NCBI RefSeq assembly: GCF_001421745.1
Contig: NZ_LMKW01000001.1
Span: forward strand, 618,174-682,173
Origin: Sphingomonas sp. Leaf230
GTDB lineage: Bacteria; Pseudomonadota; Alphaproteobacteria; Sphingomonadales; Sphingomonadaceae
Direction: 5' to 3'
Length of the DNA stretch: 64,000 nucleotides
The translations under genes and the position numbers were made by a program. The notes below the pieces were generated by a model. It was not told where the DNA came from and did no database searches. It was given only the letters and a program-made list of their open reading frames with translations. Below are positions 35,266 through 44,850 of the stretch, piece by piece; the first letter of the stretch is position 1, and the number at the start of each line of letters is the position of its first letter.

Positions 35266-36965
35266 TGACTGATCCTCAAGGAACCGATCTTGCTGCCGAT
35301 CTCCTGGAACTTGGCGATCAGGGCGGGCGCCGTACTGATGCCGGATGCCATCGATGGTTGCGATGCGCAGTTCTGCATGTCGGCAGTCAACGTGGTCGAG
35401 AACGCAATAACGTAGAGCTGGACGTCCTGGCTCTTTGCCGCGTTGCACGCCATCCGGAACCGTTGCAGATGACGCGCGAGTTGCGCGTTCGCCCCGGACG
35501 CGGTTCCGAGTACACGCTTATCACGCTCCTCTGCACCGTACGTCGTATAGACGTTTAAATAGGGTTGCAGATCACCGTCGGTCATGAAGATCATATACTT
35601 GCGGATGCTGAACCCGCGCAGCTTCTTGGGATTGTCGGGATCATTCTGGTTGTTGGTTTCGGGCGTTGCCGAAGCAAAAATCCCGTTGGGCGAAATGAAG
35701 CGCGCGCCCCACATCACGCCGATATCATGGTACGTCCCCCCCAAGGGCTTCAAGCCGTTGACGTAATTCATAAAGGTCGACTTGTCGTTATAGTATTCTT
35801 TCAAACGGCTAGCTGCGCTCGCGCAGTATTTGGGGTCGGTATATTCGTCACGGGTGTCAGGATTGAATTCAGCCTCAGGCCACCAAGGGACCCAGCGACT
35901 CGCATCGTTCGTCGGTAACATGTTGACGTCGAGGTCCCAGGCCGACGACGGAGCGGTCGTCGACGATCCCCCGTCGATCGTCGTATTGTCCGTTTGACGT
36001 TCTTCGATACATCCCGCCCATTGCGATCTGCTCCAACTGGGCGATCCCCCTGGGGTCAGCACGGATGCCCCGGTCTTGAAGCTGGACGTGTCAAGCGTGA
36101 CCTGTCGGTAGGTCCAGTAGTTCGTACATTCGCCATTGTTAGTCCAGTACCCGTAGCCCTTCCACGTACCTTCGTAGTTGTTGCACGTGCTCAGCGTGCT
36201 TGTTGCGGGACCTGGGGTCCGCGTGCGGCTTTGATATGGGGCGCTGTCTCGGATGTAGCTCGGGTTCTCGGCATAGACGAGGTTCCCGACGTTCACGGTG
36301 GCATTGTATGGTACGAAACCATAACGGAGCCGGAGGTTGTTGGTGTGAAGCTGATCCTGTGCGGACTTCAGCGTATCGTATAGCGACTCCGACGCGTCGC
36401 GGAGCGCCTGCATCTTAGAGCCGGGTTGTTCGACCTCGTTGCAGGCATCGTTCGGCCTGCTTGGAGGACAGTTCATCGATCCCGACATATCAAGGACGAG
36501 CATGATATCGGTGCCGACGAAATCCTGTGTTGCCGAGCAGGTTGTGGACAGGTTCATCGTCGAGAAACCGAATAGTTTCATGATCGTTGTTGGTATAGTC
36601 GTCGTTGCTGTGATCTTTACCGTGCCGACCGATGGCACCGTGACGATGGGCGTGAACGTCGCCGTGCCGAACGACGACTGGGGAAAGTTGAAATTGAAAT
36701 ACGTCTTCGCTTCGGTTTCCACCGCCGACGTTAAGGTCGGACCCGAAAGCAACCGCCGTGCAGCCAGCGACCCGGCGTCACAGGCCTGCTGCAAGCGGTC
36801 GCGCGCGACATAGGCACGGGCCATATCGAGCCCCGACCCGACCATCGCGATCAACGGCATCATCGCAAACGCAACGATCATGAGAGTGTTGCCGCATACG
36901 TCACGGCGCAGCCGGCCTAGCACGGTCGTTGATCTCTTAGGTCGTAGGCTTGGCTTGCCGTGCAT
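35262..36965 (-). CDS. TadG-like protein with von Willebrand factor A domain
   Basis: The 567-residue protein has a TadG-type start (RRDVCGNTLMIVAFAMMPLI, then a membrane helix and GLDMARAYVARDRLQQACDA). A von Willebrand A domain follows from about residue 150, with the metal-ion site DMSGSM in DIMLVLDMSGSMNCPP, and FMTDGDLQPY later in the domain. Many Trp, Tyr, Asn and Thr residues fill the middle, as in adhesins. It starts at an ATG preceded by AGGA at five bases; a longer frame exists upstream to 37034. Sampled G+C is low (26 of 60 bases at 36541-36600). It leads the three-gene unit and is divergent from the synthase-like gene. Confidence 0.83.
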   Translation of the reverse strand: MHGKPSLRPKRSTTVLGRLRRDVCGNTLMIVAFAMMPLIAMVGSGLDMARAYVARDRLQQACDAGSLAARRLLSGPTLTSAVETEAKTYFNFNFPQSSFGTATFTPIVTVPSVGTVKITATTTIPTTIMKLFGFSTMNLSTTCSATQDFVGTDIMLVLDMSGSMNCPPSRPNDACNEVEQPGSKMQALRDASESLYDTLKSAQDQLHTNNLRLRYGFVPYNATVNVGNLVYAENPSYIRDSAPYQSRTRTPGPATSTLSTCNNYEGTWKGYGYWTNNGECTNYWTYRQVTLDTSSFKTGASVLTPGGSPSWSRSQWAGCIEERQTDNTTIDGGSSTTAPSSAWDLDVNMLPTNDASRWVPWWPEAEFNPDTRDEYTDPKYCASAASRLKEYYNDKSTFMNYVNGLKPLGGTYHDIGVMWGARFISPNGIFASATPETNNQNDPDNPKKLRGFSIRKYMIFMTDGDLQPYLNVYTTYGAEERDKRVLGTASGANAQLARHLQRFRMACNAAKSQDVQLYVIAFSTTLTADMQNCASQPSMASGISTAPALIAKFQEIGSKIGSLRISQ

Positions 36966-37116
36966 CTGTATCCTGACGGAGATCGGTATCGATCGATGCC
37001 GGGAATGCGTTGGGATCAGGTAAGTCCACTTCAAGAAACATGGTTCTCGACACGTTAATCATTGTTGCCAATATGATCCTCGCGTGCGGTTTCGATGCGA
37101 TCAGGATAACGCCACG

Positions 37117-37773
37117 ATGATGAGCCACGACAATCCGGAACGCGCCCTCGCACTAAGTTACGCGCCGCAGTCCATACGCGCTGCAGTGACGGCATTGTTC
37201 ACGCTAGACGATACGCTTGCTGCAATCCTTCGATCGACGCGGGAGCCATTGATCGGCCAGATGCGGCTGACTTGGTGGTACGAGGCGCTGGGACGCCTCG
37301 ACACTGCGCTGGCGCCTGCCGAACCTGTCCTGGCAGCACTTCAGAACGAGGTTCTGCCGTTCGGTATATCCGGCGCGATGCTGGGCAAGTTGACCGATGG
37401 TTGGGAAGCGCTCCTCGAGCCCGATCTCGATGCGGACGCGATTGAGCGTTTCGCGCGCGATCGTGGGCGGCGTCTGTTCGATCTTGCGGCGACGATCGTG
37501 TCGGTGACCGACGACCGGATCGGCCTCGCGGGAGAGGGGTGGGCGCTGGCCGATCTCGCGCAGAAACTGACGGAAACCGCCGGCCGTGAGTTGGCCCGTG
37601 TTCGGGCGAGCAAGGCGCTCGATCAAGCTTTGCAGGGACGATGGCCTTCATCGACGCGCGCCCTGGGGGCGCTTGCCGTGTCAGCCCGGTTCGACATGAC
37701 GTCGGCAGCCGCTGCACCGGGCAGTCCGAGGCGTGTGGCGCGGTTGGCGTGGCACAGATTGACCGGATACTGA
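37117..37773 (+). CDS. Squalene/phytoene synthase-like protein, short form
   Basis: The 218-residue protein resembles the all-helical squalene/phytoene synthase family: PERALALSYAPQSIRAAVTA, ALFTLDDTLAAILR and IGQMRLTWWYEALGRL match its first third. It is about 70 residues shorter than true synthases, and only one Asp pair (LDD) is visible; the paired DxxxD motifs are not obvious. It may therefore be a non-catalytic relative such as the NDUFAF6-type complex I assembly group. Start codons at 37117 and 37120 are both possible; AGGA lies ten bases before the first. Confidence 0.7.
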   Translation: MMSHDNPERALALSYAPQSIRAAVTALFTLDDTLAAILRSTREPLIGQMRLTWWYEALGRLDTALAPAEPVLAALQNEVLPFGISGAMLGKLTDGWEALLEPDLDADAIERFARDRGRRLFDLAATIVSVTDDRIGLAGEGWALADLAQKLTETAGRELARVRASKALDQALQGRWPSSTRALGALAVSARFDMTSAAAAPGSPRRVARLAWHRLTGY

Positions 37774-37823
37774 CCAATCGAATGGGGATCGTTGGCGGCT
37801 AGGCCTAGCGTGCGGGCTGGGCA

Positions 37824-38309
37824 ATGGGGGCGGCGGCGATGTGGCGGTATCTGGCGGGTGGGGCGGCGGTGATCGCGTTGATTGCTGCGGGGTTCATGTT
37901 TTTTAGCGGGAAGGCGCGGCCGGGTCCGCTGCTACCGCCTCAGCCGATGGCACAGGTGAGTGGCGGTACGGTCGCATCGGATCCGCTACCCGATGCCGCG
38001 CCCGAGGCGACCGACAAGACCCGCGAGCAGAAGCGGTTCGATCGCTACGACAAGGACCGCGACGCGAAGATCACGCGCGAAGAATATCTGGTCCAGCGGC
38101 GCAAGGCTTACGGGCGGCTGGACGTCGATGGCGATGGCAAGCTGTCGTTCGACGAATGGGCGGTGAAGGCGACAACCAAGTTCGCCGACGCCGACCGTGA
38201 CAAATCCGGCGCGATGACCGCCCCGGAATTTGCCACGACGGCGGTCAAGCGGAAGGGGCCAGCTCGGGTGAATTGTCCGCCGGTTCAGCCTGTTGCCGAG
38301 GAGAGTTGA
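37824..38309 (+). CDS. EF-hand domain protein, membrane-anchored or exported
   Basis: The 161-residue protein has a single N-terminal hydrophobic helix ([19 protein letters not shown]) and a Pro-rich spacer. Three EF-hand calcium loops follow: [12 protein letters not shown] (Ala in place of the usual Gly at position 6), [12 protein letters not shown] (canonical) and [12 protein letters not shown] (canonical). Calcium binding in the periplasm is likely; the partner is unknown. An ATG at 37839 is an alternative start. The last 65 bases overlap the 3-prime end of the convergent trmFO gene. Confidence 0.83.
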   Translation: MGAAAMWRYLAGGAAVIALIAAGFMFFSGKARPGPLLPPQPMAQVSGGTVASDPLPDAAPEATDKTREQKRFDRYDKDRDAKITREEYLVQRRKAYGRLDVDGDGKLSFDEWAVKATTKFADADRDKSGAMTAPEFATTAVKRKGPARVNCPPVQPVAEES

Positions 38310-39612
38310 GCCACTCTGCGAGCGCCGCACGGCCACGATCGGTATACATCCGCTTGCGATCCGCCTTCTTGGTGCGGCCCGTGATCGGCGGGAACAGCCC
38401 GAAGTTCACGTTCATCGGCTGATATGTCTCGACCTCTGCGCCACCGGTGATGTGCCCGAGCAGCGCGCCGAGCGCGGTCGCATACGGCGGCGGCGTCAGC
38501 GTCTTGCCGGTGAGTTCAGCCGCGGCGAACAGCCCTGCGAGCATGCCGATCCCGCAGCTCTCGATATATCCTTCGCACCCGGTGATCTGGCCTGCGAAAC
38601 GAATGCTCGGGCGCGACTTCAACCGCAGCGTCTCGTCGAGCAGTTCGGGCGAGCGGATGAAGGTGTTGCGGTGCAGACCGCCCAACCGCGCGAACTCGGC
38701 ATTCTCCAGACCTGGGATCGTGCGGAACAGGCGGACTTGGTCGGCGTGCTTCATCTTGGTCTGGAAGCCGACGATGTTCCACAGCGTGCCCTGCGCATTG
38801 TCCTGGCGGAGCTGAACGACGGCGTGCGGCCAGCGCCCGGTCTTCGGGTTGTCGAGCCCGACCGGCTTCATCGGGCCGTAGCGCAGCGTGTCGACGCCTC
38901 GCTCGGCCATCACCTCGATCGGCATACAGCCGTCGAAATAGGGCGTGTCCTTCTCCCATTCCTTGAACGGGGTCTTCTCGCCATCGATCAGGCCTTGGTG
39001 GAAGGCGAGATACTGGTCCTTGTCCATCGGGCAATTAATGTAGTCCTTGCCCTCGCCCTTGTCCCAGCGTGACGCGAACCAAGCCGTGTCCATGTCGATC
39101 GAATCGCGGTGGACGATCGGTGCCAGCGCGTCGAAGAACGCGAGCGCCTCGCGGCCAGTCTCGGCGCCGATCCCCGCGGCGAGCGAGGCGGCGGTCAGCG
39201 GACCGGTGGCGATGATCGTCGGGCCGTCGGGTAGTGCGTCGATGCGTTCGCGAACGAGCTCAATGTTCGGGTGCTGGTCGATAGCCTCCGTCACGCTGGC
39301 CGAGAAATTATCGCGGTCGACGGCGAGCGCGGAGCCGGCGGGGACGCGGTGGATGTCAGCCTGGCGCATGATCAGCGATCCGAGCGTACGCAGCTCCTGA
39401 TGGAGCAGCCCGACCGCGTTGGCTTCGGCATCATCCGACCGGAAGCTGTTCGAGCAGACGAGTTCGGCGAGGCCGTCGGTCTGGTGCGCGGGCGTCTCTT
39501 CGCCGCTGCCGCGCATTTCGGACAGGCGCACCTTGAGGCCGGCTTCAGCAAGTTGCCAGGCGGCTTCGGAACCGGCGAGCCCGCCGCCGATGACGTGAAT
39601 ATCGTGGGTCAT
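38245..39612 (-). CDS. trmFO: Methylenetetrahydrofolate--tRNA-(uracil-5-)-methyltransferase
   Basis: The 455-residue flavoprotein makes 5-methyluridine at position 54 of tRNA using methylenetetrahydrofolate. The FAD fold [20 protein letters not shown] starts the protein. [35 protein letters not shown]-type residues ([11 protein letters not shown]) and [16 protein letters not shown] residues ([11 protein letters not shown]) are TrmFO signatures. The ATG at 39612 matches the family start. It is divergent from the DUF488 gene with 58 bases between them and overlaps the EF-hand gene tail to tail. Confidence 0.95.
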   Translation of the reverse strand: MTHDIHVIGGGLAGSEAAWQLAEAGLKVRLSEMRGSGEETPAHQTDGLAELVCSNSFRSDDAEANAVGLLHQELRTLGSLIMRQADIHRVPAGSALAVDRDNFSASVTEAIDQHPNIELVRERIDALPDGPTIIATGPLTAASLAAGIGAETGREALAFFDALAPIVHRDSIDMDTAWFASRWDKGEGKDYINCPMDKDQYLAFHQGLIDGEKTPFKEWEKDTPYFDGCMPIEVMAERGVDTLRYGPMKPVGLDNPKTGRWPHAVVQLRQDNAQGTLWNIVGFQTKMKHADQVRLFRTIPGLENAEFARLGGLHRNTFIRSPELLDETLRLKSRPSIRFAGQITGCEGYIESCGIGMLAGLFAAAELTGKTLTPPPYATALGALLGHITGGAEVETYQPMNVNFGLFPPITGRTKKADRKRMYTDRGRAALAEWLNSPRQQAEPADNSPELAPSA

Positions 39613-39670
39613 TCGGCTCAGATAGCGTCGGACGCTTGCCGTGTCAGGTCCGCAATACCACTTCGCCTGC

Positions 39671-40114
39671 ATGACAGACCCGACGAAGATCTTCACGATC
39701 GGCTATGAGGCCACGACGATGGCCGATTTCCTCGCGGCATTGAAGGCGGCGGGGGTGGAGCGGGTGATCGACGTCCGCGCGCTTCCGTTGTCGCGGCGGC
39801 CTGGGTTTTCGAAGTCTTCGCTTGCGGCGTCGCTGCGTGAGGTCGAGATCGATTACGTGCATCTGAAGGCCTTGGGCACGCCGAAACGCGGGCGCGATGC
39901 CGCCAAGAAGGGCGACGTCGCGACGCTCACCGCGGTGTATGACGAACAGCTCGAGCTTCCCGAGGCGCAGGCGGCGGCGGCGATCATGCTCGGGCTGGCG
40001 GCGGAGAAGCCGAGCGCGCTGCTGTGTTATGAGCGCGACCCGTGCCATTGCCACCGTACCTTGCTGCTGCAGGCGGTAGGCGAGGGGGCCGAAGTGGTGG
40101 ATCTGTTCACCTAA
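39671..40114 (+). CDS. DUF488 family protein
   Basis: The 147-residue protein has the DUF488 pattern: [20 protein letters not shown] at the start, [20 protein letters not shown] in the middle and [20 protein letters not shown] near the end. The Cys/His-rich ERDPCHCHR motif suggests a metal or nucleotide site. The function of this family is not established to my knowledge. It is divergent from trmFO. A family B-type repeat begins 27 bases after its stop. Confidence 0.87.
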   Translation: MTDPTKIFTIGYEATTMADFLAALKAAGVERVIDVRALPLSRRPGFSKSSLAASLREVEIDYVHLKALGTPKRGRDAAKKGDVATLTAVYDEQLELPEAQAAAAIMLGLAAEKPSALLCYERDPCHCHRTLLLQAVGEGAEVVDLFT

Positions 40115-40141
40115 GGAAAGGTCGAACTCGCTTCAAACGCT

Positions 40142-40226
40142 CCGTCATCCTGACGAAAGTCAGGATGTAGAGTAATTGCGGACTGGCGTACATGGCTCTG
40201 GATCCTGACTTTCGTCAGGATGACGG
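40142..40226. repeat. Family B-type (CGTCATCCTGAC) inverted repeat after the DUF488 gene
   Basis: CCGTCATCCTGACGAAAGTCAGGAT pairs in two ways: within the left arm (CCTGACGAAAGTCAGG) and with the right arm (ATCCTGACTTTCGTCAGG, then ATGACGG). The 301-base gap to the sulP gene holds this repeat plus a small dyad ACCCGGTGCAATTCCGGGT; no gene is seen. Confidence 0.85.
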
Positions 40227-40415
40227 GCGGGGGTTCTGGGCCGAACGTTGCTTTCAGCCTCACGCGCAGCTAACGAGCGGCCATTCGCCCTGGACCCGGT
40301 GCAATTCCGGGTGGCTATTCCGGCCGCCGATCCGCCGGACAACGCAACGACGCCTCTGAAGTGAACCGCCTGCCAAGACAGCGCCGCGGTTCGTGCGTCC
40401 TATGCGGATACATCC

Positions 40416-41888
40416 ATGACATCCTTATCTTTTTCTCGTTACCGCGCCGAGTGGTTCAGCGGCCCGGCCTCCGCACGCCGCGACATCCTCGCCGGCATGG
40501 TCGGCACCTTCGCGCTTATCCCCGAGGTCATCGCCTTCTCGTTCGTCGCCGGAATCGATCCCGAAGTCGGCCTGTTCGCCTCGTTCGTGATCGGCATCGT
40601 CATCGCTTTTGCCGGAGGGCGGCCCGCGATGATTTCGGGCGCGGCTGGCTCCGTCGCGCTGGTCGCCGCCGCACTCGTCCACGCGCACGGCCTCCAATAC
40701 CTGCTCGTCGCGACGATGCTCGCCGGGCTGCTCCAGATCGCGTTCGGGCTCGCCAAGCTCGACGTGCTGATGCGGTTCGTGTCGAAGTCGGTCCGCACCG
40801 GATTTGTCAACGCACTCGCGATCTTGATCTTCTCCGCGCAGGTGCCGCAGATGGTTGGCGTCAGTTGGCAGGCCTATGCGATGATCGCCGGTGGTCTCGC
40901 GATCATCTACCTCATGCCGCGCGTCTCGAACGCCATCCCGTCGCCGCTGATCTGCATCGTCGTGCTGACCGCGATTGCGATGTGGGTGCCGATGCCCCTC
41001 AAGACGGTCGGCGATCTTGGGCGGTTGCCGTCGACCTTGCCGTTGTTCGGCCTGCCGGACGTGCCCTTCACCTGGGATACGTTGCGCATCGTCGCCCCCT
41101 ACGCGCTGGCGATGGCCGCGGTCGGGTTGCTAGAATCGATGATGACCGCCAGCGTGGTCGACGAACTGACCGAGACGACCAGTTCGAAGGCGCGCGAGTG
41201 CACCGGGCTCGGGCTCGCGAACATTGCTGCGGGTGTGTTCGGCGGGATCGCCGGGTGCGGGATGATCGGGCAGACCGTCGGTAACGTCCGCTATGGCGGG
41301 TGCGGGCGACTGTCGACGCTGGTCGCCGGCGTGTTCCTGCTCGTCGTGATGGTGCCGCTGAGGCCGTGGGTCGCGCAGGTGCCGGTCGCGGCGCTGGTCG
41401 CGATCATGATCATGGTGTCGATCAGCACCTTCTCCTGGGGCTCGATCCGCGACGTGGTGCGTCATCCGAAGGTATCGAGCGTGGTGATGGTCGCGACCGT
41501 CGTCGTCACCGTCGCGACGCACGACCTGTCGCTCGGCGTCGGTGTCGGCGTGCTGCTCAGCGGCGTGTTCTTCGCATGGAAGGTCACGCGCCTGATGGAC
41601 GTCACGGTCGAGCATGACGCGGCAAGCGACACGCGGATCTACCGTGTCGGCGGTCAGGTGTTCTTCGCCAGCGCGGACATCTTCGCGGACCGCTTCGATC
41701 TTCGCGAGACCGCGCGGGCAGTGCGGATCGACCTGACGAGCGCGCATCTATGGGATGTCACCGCTGTAGCGGCGCTGGAGGACGTGGTGGCCAAGCTGCG
41801 GCGTCACGGCACGACCGTCGAAGTCGTCGGGCTGAACACAGCGAGCGAGACGCTGGTCGATCGCCACGCGCCCCTGCTGCTCGAATAA
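40416..41888 (+). CDS. SulP family anion transporter with STAS domain
   Basis: The 490-residue protein has about 11-12 hydrophobic helices with SulP hallmarks (ALIPEVIAFSFVAGIDPEVG near residue 35, then SGAAGSVALVAAALV) and a cytoplasmic C-terminal STAS domain from about residue 405 (TRIYRVGGQVFFASADIFAD, HLWDVTAVAALEDVV). SulP proteins move sulfate, bicarbonate or dicarboxylates; the substrate here is not known. The ATG at 40416 lacks a strong Shine-Dalgarno. A strong stem-loop follows the stop. Confidence 0.9.
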   Translation: MTSLSFSRYRAEWFSGPASARRDILAGMVGTFALIPEVIAFSFVAGIDPEVGLFASFVIGIVIAFAGGRPAMISGAAGSVALVAAALVHAHGLQYLLVATMLAGLLQIAFGLAKLDVLMRFVSKSVRTGFVNALAILIFSAQVPQMVGVSWQAYAMIAGGLAIIYLMPRVSNAIPSPLICIVVLTAIAMWVPMPLKTVGDLGRLPSTLPLFGLPDVPFTWDTLRIVAPYALAMAAVGLLESMMTASVVDELTETTSSKARECTGLGLANIAAGVFGGIAGCGMIGQTVGNVRYGGCGRLSTLVAGVFLLVVMVPLRPWVAQVPVAALVAIMIMVSISTFSWGSIRDVVRHPKVSSVVMVATVVVTVATHDLSLGVGVGVLLSGVFFAWKVTRLMDVTVEHDAASDTRIYRVGGQVFFASADIFADRFDLRETARAVRIDLTSAHLWDVTAVAALEDVVAKLRRHGTTVEVVGLNTASETLVDRHAPLLLE

Positions 41889-41908
41889 CGTCTGGCAGAT
41901 ACAAAACT

Positions 41909-41940
41909 GGCAGCGCTACTGAAGTAGCGCTGCCAAGTCT
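41909..41940. terminator. Stem-loop terminator after the sulP gene
   Basis: GGCAGCGCTAC and GTAGCGCTGCC form an 11-base-pair perfect stem around TGAA, followed by AAGTCTTTGTTG. It lies 21 bases after the sulP stop and may also serve the convergent lipoprotein gene. Confidence 0.75.
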
Positions 41941-41960
41941 TTGTTGTAGAACGGTTTTGT

Positions 41961-42305
41961 CTACTGCTGGGGAACGGTGTCGTTCTCGACCGGCGCTTCG
42001 TCGCGCGTGACGCGCGCGGTCATGCCCGTCGCATCGGCATCGTCGCGCATCTGCTCGTCGGGCGCGACTGGCGGTTCGCGTTCCGGCTCGACCGCGTTCA
42101 CCGTAGGGGGAGTCTCGACCGGTGCAGTCTCCACCGGTGCCGGAGCGGGCGTCGGCGCCGCTTCGGACTCGGTGACGCCGGTATCCTCGACCATGTTGGT
42201 ATCGGTCGGCGGCTGATCGGGCTCCGAACGCGAGCAGCCGGCCATGGCCATTGCAGCAAGCAGGCCGCCGGCAATGGCGGTACGCGTGCGGTTGGAAATC
42301 GTCAT
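41961..42305 (-). CDS. Small Pro/Glu-rich lipoprotein
   Basis: The 114-residue protein has a lipoprotein signal (AIAGGLLAAMAMAGCSRSEP, with Cys24 as the lipidation site). The rest is low-complexity and rich in Pro, Ala, Glu, Thr and Val (APTPAPAPVETAPVETPP), and is probably unstructured in the periplasm. GAGAGGA six bases before the ATG supports the start at 42305. It follows the L,D-transpeptidase by 11 bases and is probably cotranscribed with it, which suggests an envelope role. No family was recognised. Confidence 0.75.
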   Translation of the reverse strand: MTISNRTRTAIAGGLLAAMAMAGCSRSEPDQPPTDTNMVEDTGVTESEAAPTPAPAPVETAPVETPPTVNAVEPEREPPVAPDEQMRDDADATGMTARVTRDEAPVENDTVPQQ

Positions 42306-42316
42306 GTCTGGTCCTC

Positions 42317-43780
42317 TCAACGAGCGGCGATCGTCTGGCGAGCGGTGCGCGCCTCGATCTTGGAAGCGAGGGTGCCGTCCCAGTTATAGGGATCGGCGCG
42401 GAAATTCATCTGGCCGTTGCCGCTGGCAAATGCGGTCCAGTAGAGCAGATACACCGACACCGGCTTGGTCAGGCGAGCACGGACGGTGTCGCCCTTGGCG
42501 ACTGCGGCGTCGACCATCTCAGGCGTCCAGGACGGATCTCCCTTGAGCAGCAGGTCGGCAAGTTCGGCAGGCTTTTCAAGGCGAACGCAGCCATGGCTCG
42601 CAAGCCGGCTGAAGCTCGCGAACTTCGCACGGCTTGGCGTATCGTGAAGATAGACCGAATAGTCGTTGGCGAAATCGAACTTGAACCGCCCCAGCGCGCT
42701 CTGGTCGCCGGCCTGCTGCTGAAGCCGCGTGCCGTCGATCACCTTGATGCCGTTGCGCTTGAAATAGCCGGGGTTGGCCCGCTCCTTCGGCCACAGCTCC
42801 TTGGTCGCGATTGAGGTTGGCACGTTCCAGGGCGGGTTGATCACGATGCTGTGGATCGTCGAGGAGAGCATCGGCGTCTCGTCGCCCGGTCGCCCCGTCA
42901 CCGCGCGCATCGACTGCACGGGCGTATCGCCGTCGAACACGGTCAGCACGGCCGCGGCGATGTTCACCTGGATACGATCGCGCGGCAGGTCCTGCGGCAG
43001 CCAGCGCCAGCGCTCCATGTTCGCCATGATCTGACGCACGCGATCACCGGCGGAGACATTGAGCGCGGCGAGGGTCTGCGTCGAGACGATCCCGCTCGGG
43101 TTGAGGCCATAGCGACGCTGGGCACGGCGTACCGCTTCCACCAGTGGCGCGTCGAACCGGTCGCCGCTGGTCGCGACGTCCTTGTCCTCGGCCGCGAGCC
43201 GCTTACGCAGCGCGATCACGCGAGGACCCGTCGCGCCGATCGTGAAATCGGGACCGGAGGCCAGCGGTGCCCAGCCGCCCGCAGACGCGATCGAACGATA
43301 GTTCTGGAGGCCCTTCCGCAGGCCGTCATACCCTGCATAAGGCGGTGGCAATGACGCGAACCATGCTGCGATCCGGTCGAGCCGCACGGCATCGGCAAAG
43401 GCCGGCGTCGGGTCATAGGCCGGCGGACGCAGGCCCCAATCCTTCTGGAAGTCGGCTTCGTTCAGCCGCCCGGCATGCACCGCGCGCGCATGATCGAGTG
43501 CCGCGCGGACGAGTTCGCCCTTGCTCGGCGCAGTGGTCGATGCGGTCGCGGCCGACTTCAGGCCCTGCGCGACGATGTCGCCGTTGAGCAGCCTGTCGAG
43601 CAGCGCGGCCTGCGCGTCGCTCAGCGGCGGCACGGTGATTACCGGCGGCGCGAGCGTCGGCGTAGGCATTGCCGCGGGCGTGGTCGGGACGACCGGCGGC
43701 GGCGTAACCTGCGCGAACGACGCGGTCGCCATCAACAGCGGGGCTGCCGCGAGCACCGACCGGATCACGCCAGTCTTCAT
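42317..43780 (-). CDS. L,D-transpeptidase, YkuD family
   Basis: The 487-residue exported protein has a signal peptide (MKTGVIRSVLAAAPLLMATA) and a Pro-rich linker. A peptidoglycan-binding-like repeat lies near residues 195-250 (FTIGATGPRVIALRKRLAAE). The YkuD catalytic domain follows, with the nucleophile motif ASHGCVRLEKP. Its reaction is 3-3 cross-linking of peptidoglycan stem peptides, or attachment of proteins to them. An in-frame ATG at 43807 with a slightly better Shine-Dalgarno is an alternative start. It is large for the class, similar to the YcbB/LdtD group. Confidence 0.9.
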   Translation of the reverse strand: MKTGVIRSVLAAAPLLMATASFAQVTPPPVVPTTPAAMPTPTLAPPVITVPPLSDAQAALLDRLLNGDIVAQGLKSAATASTTAPSKGELVRAALDHARAVHAGRLNEADFQKDWGLRPPAYDPTPAFADAVRLDRIAAWFASLPPPYAGYDGLRKGLQNYRSIASAGGWAPLASGPDFTIGATGPRVIALRKRLAAEDKDVATSGDRFDAPLVEAVRRAQRRYGLNPSGIVSTQTLAALNVSAGDRVRQIMANMERWRWLPQDLPRDRIQVNIAAAVLTVFDGDTPVQSMRAVTGRPGDETPMLSSTIHSIVINPPWNVPTSIATKELWPKERANPGYFKRNGIKVIDGTRLQQQAGDQSALGRFKFDFANDYSVYLHDTPSRAKFASFSRLASHGCVRLEKPAELADLLLKGDPSWTPEMVDAAVAKGDTVRARLTKPVSVYLLYWTAFASGNGQMNFRADPYNWDGTLASKIEARTARQTIAAR

Positions 43781-43908
43781 TCGTCCATCATCGAAACCGC
43801 GAGCCATAATCGTCCTGTCTTGTATCTGGTCGATGCTTTCGCACGACGTAGCTCTCCCTTAGCTGAACCGGACTCGCTAAGCATCGCCAATCGGGCAAAA
43901 TTAACGGT

Positions 43909-44724
43909 TCAGGCCAGAGGGGTGGCTTTTTCCTGCCGGGCAAGCACTTCATAGGCCATCACCGCGGTCGCGACGGCGGCATTGAGGCTGTCCGCCTTGC
44001 CGAGCATCGGGATCTTGACGAGCACGTCGCACGCCTCGGCCATCTCGGTCGGCATGCCCTGCGCTTCGTTGCCCGTGAGCAGGAAGGTCGGGCCGGTATA
44101 GGTCGCCGCCCGGTAGTCGGTGTCGGTATCTAGGCTGAGGCCGACGAGTTGGCCGGGGCCGGTGCGCAGCCAAGCCTGGAACGGCTCCCACTCGGTCTTG
44201 ACGACGGGGATGGTGAACAACGCGCCCATGCTCGCGCGGACCGCCTCGACCGAGAAGGGGTCGACCGACTCGCCGATCAGGATCAGCCCGCCCGCGCCGA
44301 CCGCATCGCCGGTGCGCAGGATCGTGCCGAGATTGCCCGGATCGCGCAGCCGCTCCGCGACCAGCCAGATGCCCGACGAGTTGCGATCGAGGTCTTCGAG
44401 CGTCGCATCGAACTCGTCGAACACGCCGACGACCGCTTGCGGGTTATCCTTGCCGGACAGCTTCGAGAGGATATCCGGCGTGGTCTGGATCGAATCACCA
44501 CCGGCATCCTCGACGTCCATCGATAGCGCGTGGACGAGCGGGTGGTTCGCGCTGGCCGCAGCGTAGAACAAAGTGCGCGGCAGGCGTCCCGTCTCGCGCG
44601 CTTCCGTGAGGATGCGCAGGCCCTCGGCGAGGAACTGCTTGGCCGCACGCCGATGCCGCTTGTCGCGCAAGTCGCGGACGTACTTGATCAGCGGGTTCGA
44701 AAAGGCGGTTATCTCGCGGGGCAT
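43909..44724 (-). CDS. TrmH/SpoU family RNA methyltransferase
   Basis: The 271-residue protein has an N-terminal substrate-binding domain (ITAFSNPLIKYVRDLRDKRH) and a SPOUT knot domain with the three SpoU motifs: ERLRDPGNLGTILRTGDAVG, LTGNEAQGMP and IPMLGKADSLNAAVATAVMA. Members methylate 2-prime-O ribose in rRNA or tRNA; the exact target is not told by sequence. It lies downstream of the HPr gene on the same strand, separated by a family A repeat. Confidence 0.9.
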   Translation of the reverse strand: MPREITAFSNPLIKYVRDLRDKRHRRAAKQFLAEGLRILTEARETGRLPRTLFYAAASANHPLVHALSMDVEDAGGDSIQTTPDILSKLSGKDNPQAVVGVFDEFDATLEDLDRNSSGIWLVAERLRDPGNLGTILRTGDAVGAGGLILIGESVDPFSVEAVRASMGALFTIPVVKTEWEPFQAWLRTGPGQLVGLSLDTDTDYRAATYTGPTFLLTGNEAQGMPTEMAEACDVLVKIPMLGKADSLNAAVATAVMAYEVLARQEKATPLA

Positions 44725-44731
44725 TCTTGTC

Positions 44732-44842
44732 CTCCCCTCCCGTATGCGGGAGGGGCCGGGGGTGGGCTCCCGGCCTCAGCAAATGATTCGATTATGGTGA
44801 GCGCGCGCCCACCCCCAACCCCTCCCGCCTGCGGGAGGGGAG
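44732..44842. repeat. Family A inverted repeat between HPr and the RNA methyltransferase gene
   Basis: CTCCCGTATGCGGGAG on the left and CTCCCGCCTGCGGGAG on the right enclose GGGGCCGGGGGTGGG and its mirror CCCACCCCCAACCCC. It is eight bases beyond the HPr stop (minus strand). Confidence 0.9.
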
Positions 44843-44850
44843 CAACGACG

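Noticed and set aside
34016..36965. Complete Tad pilus locus
   Set aside because: Only TadE/TadG-like genes are present; ATPase, secretin, prepilin and peptidase genes are absent on both sides.
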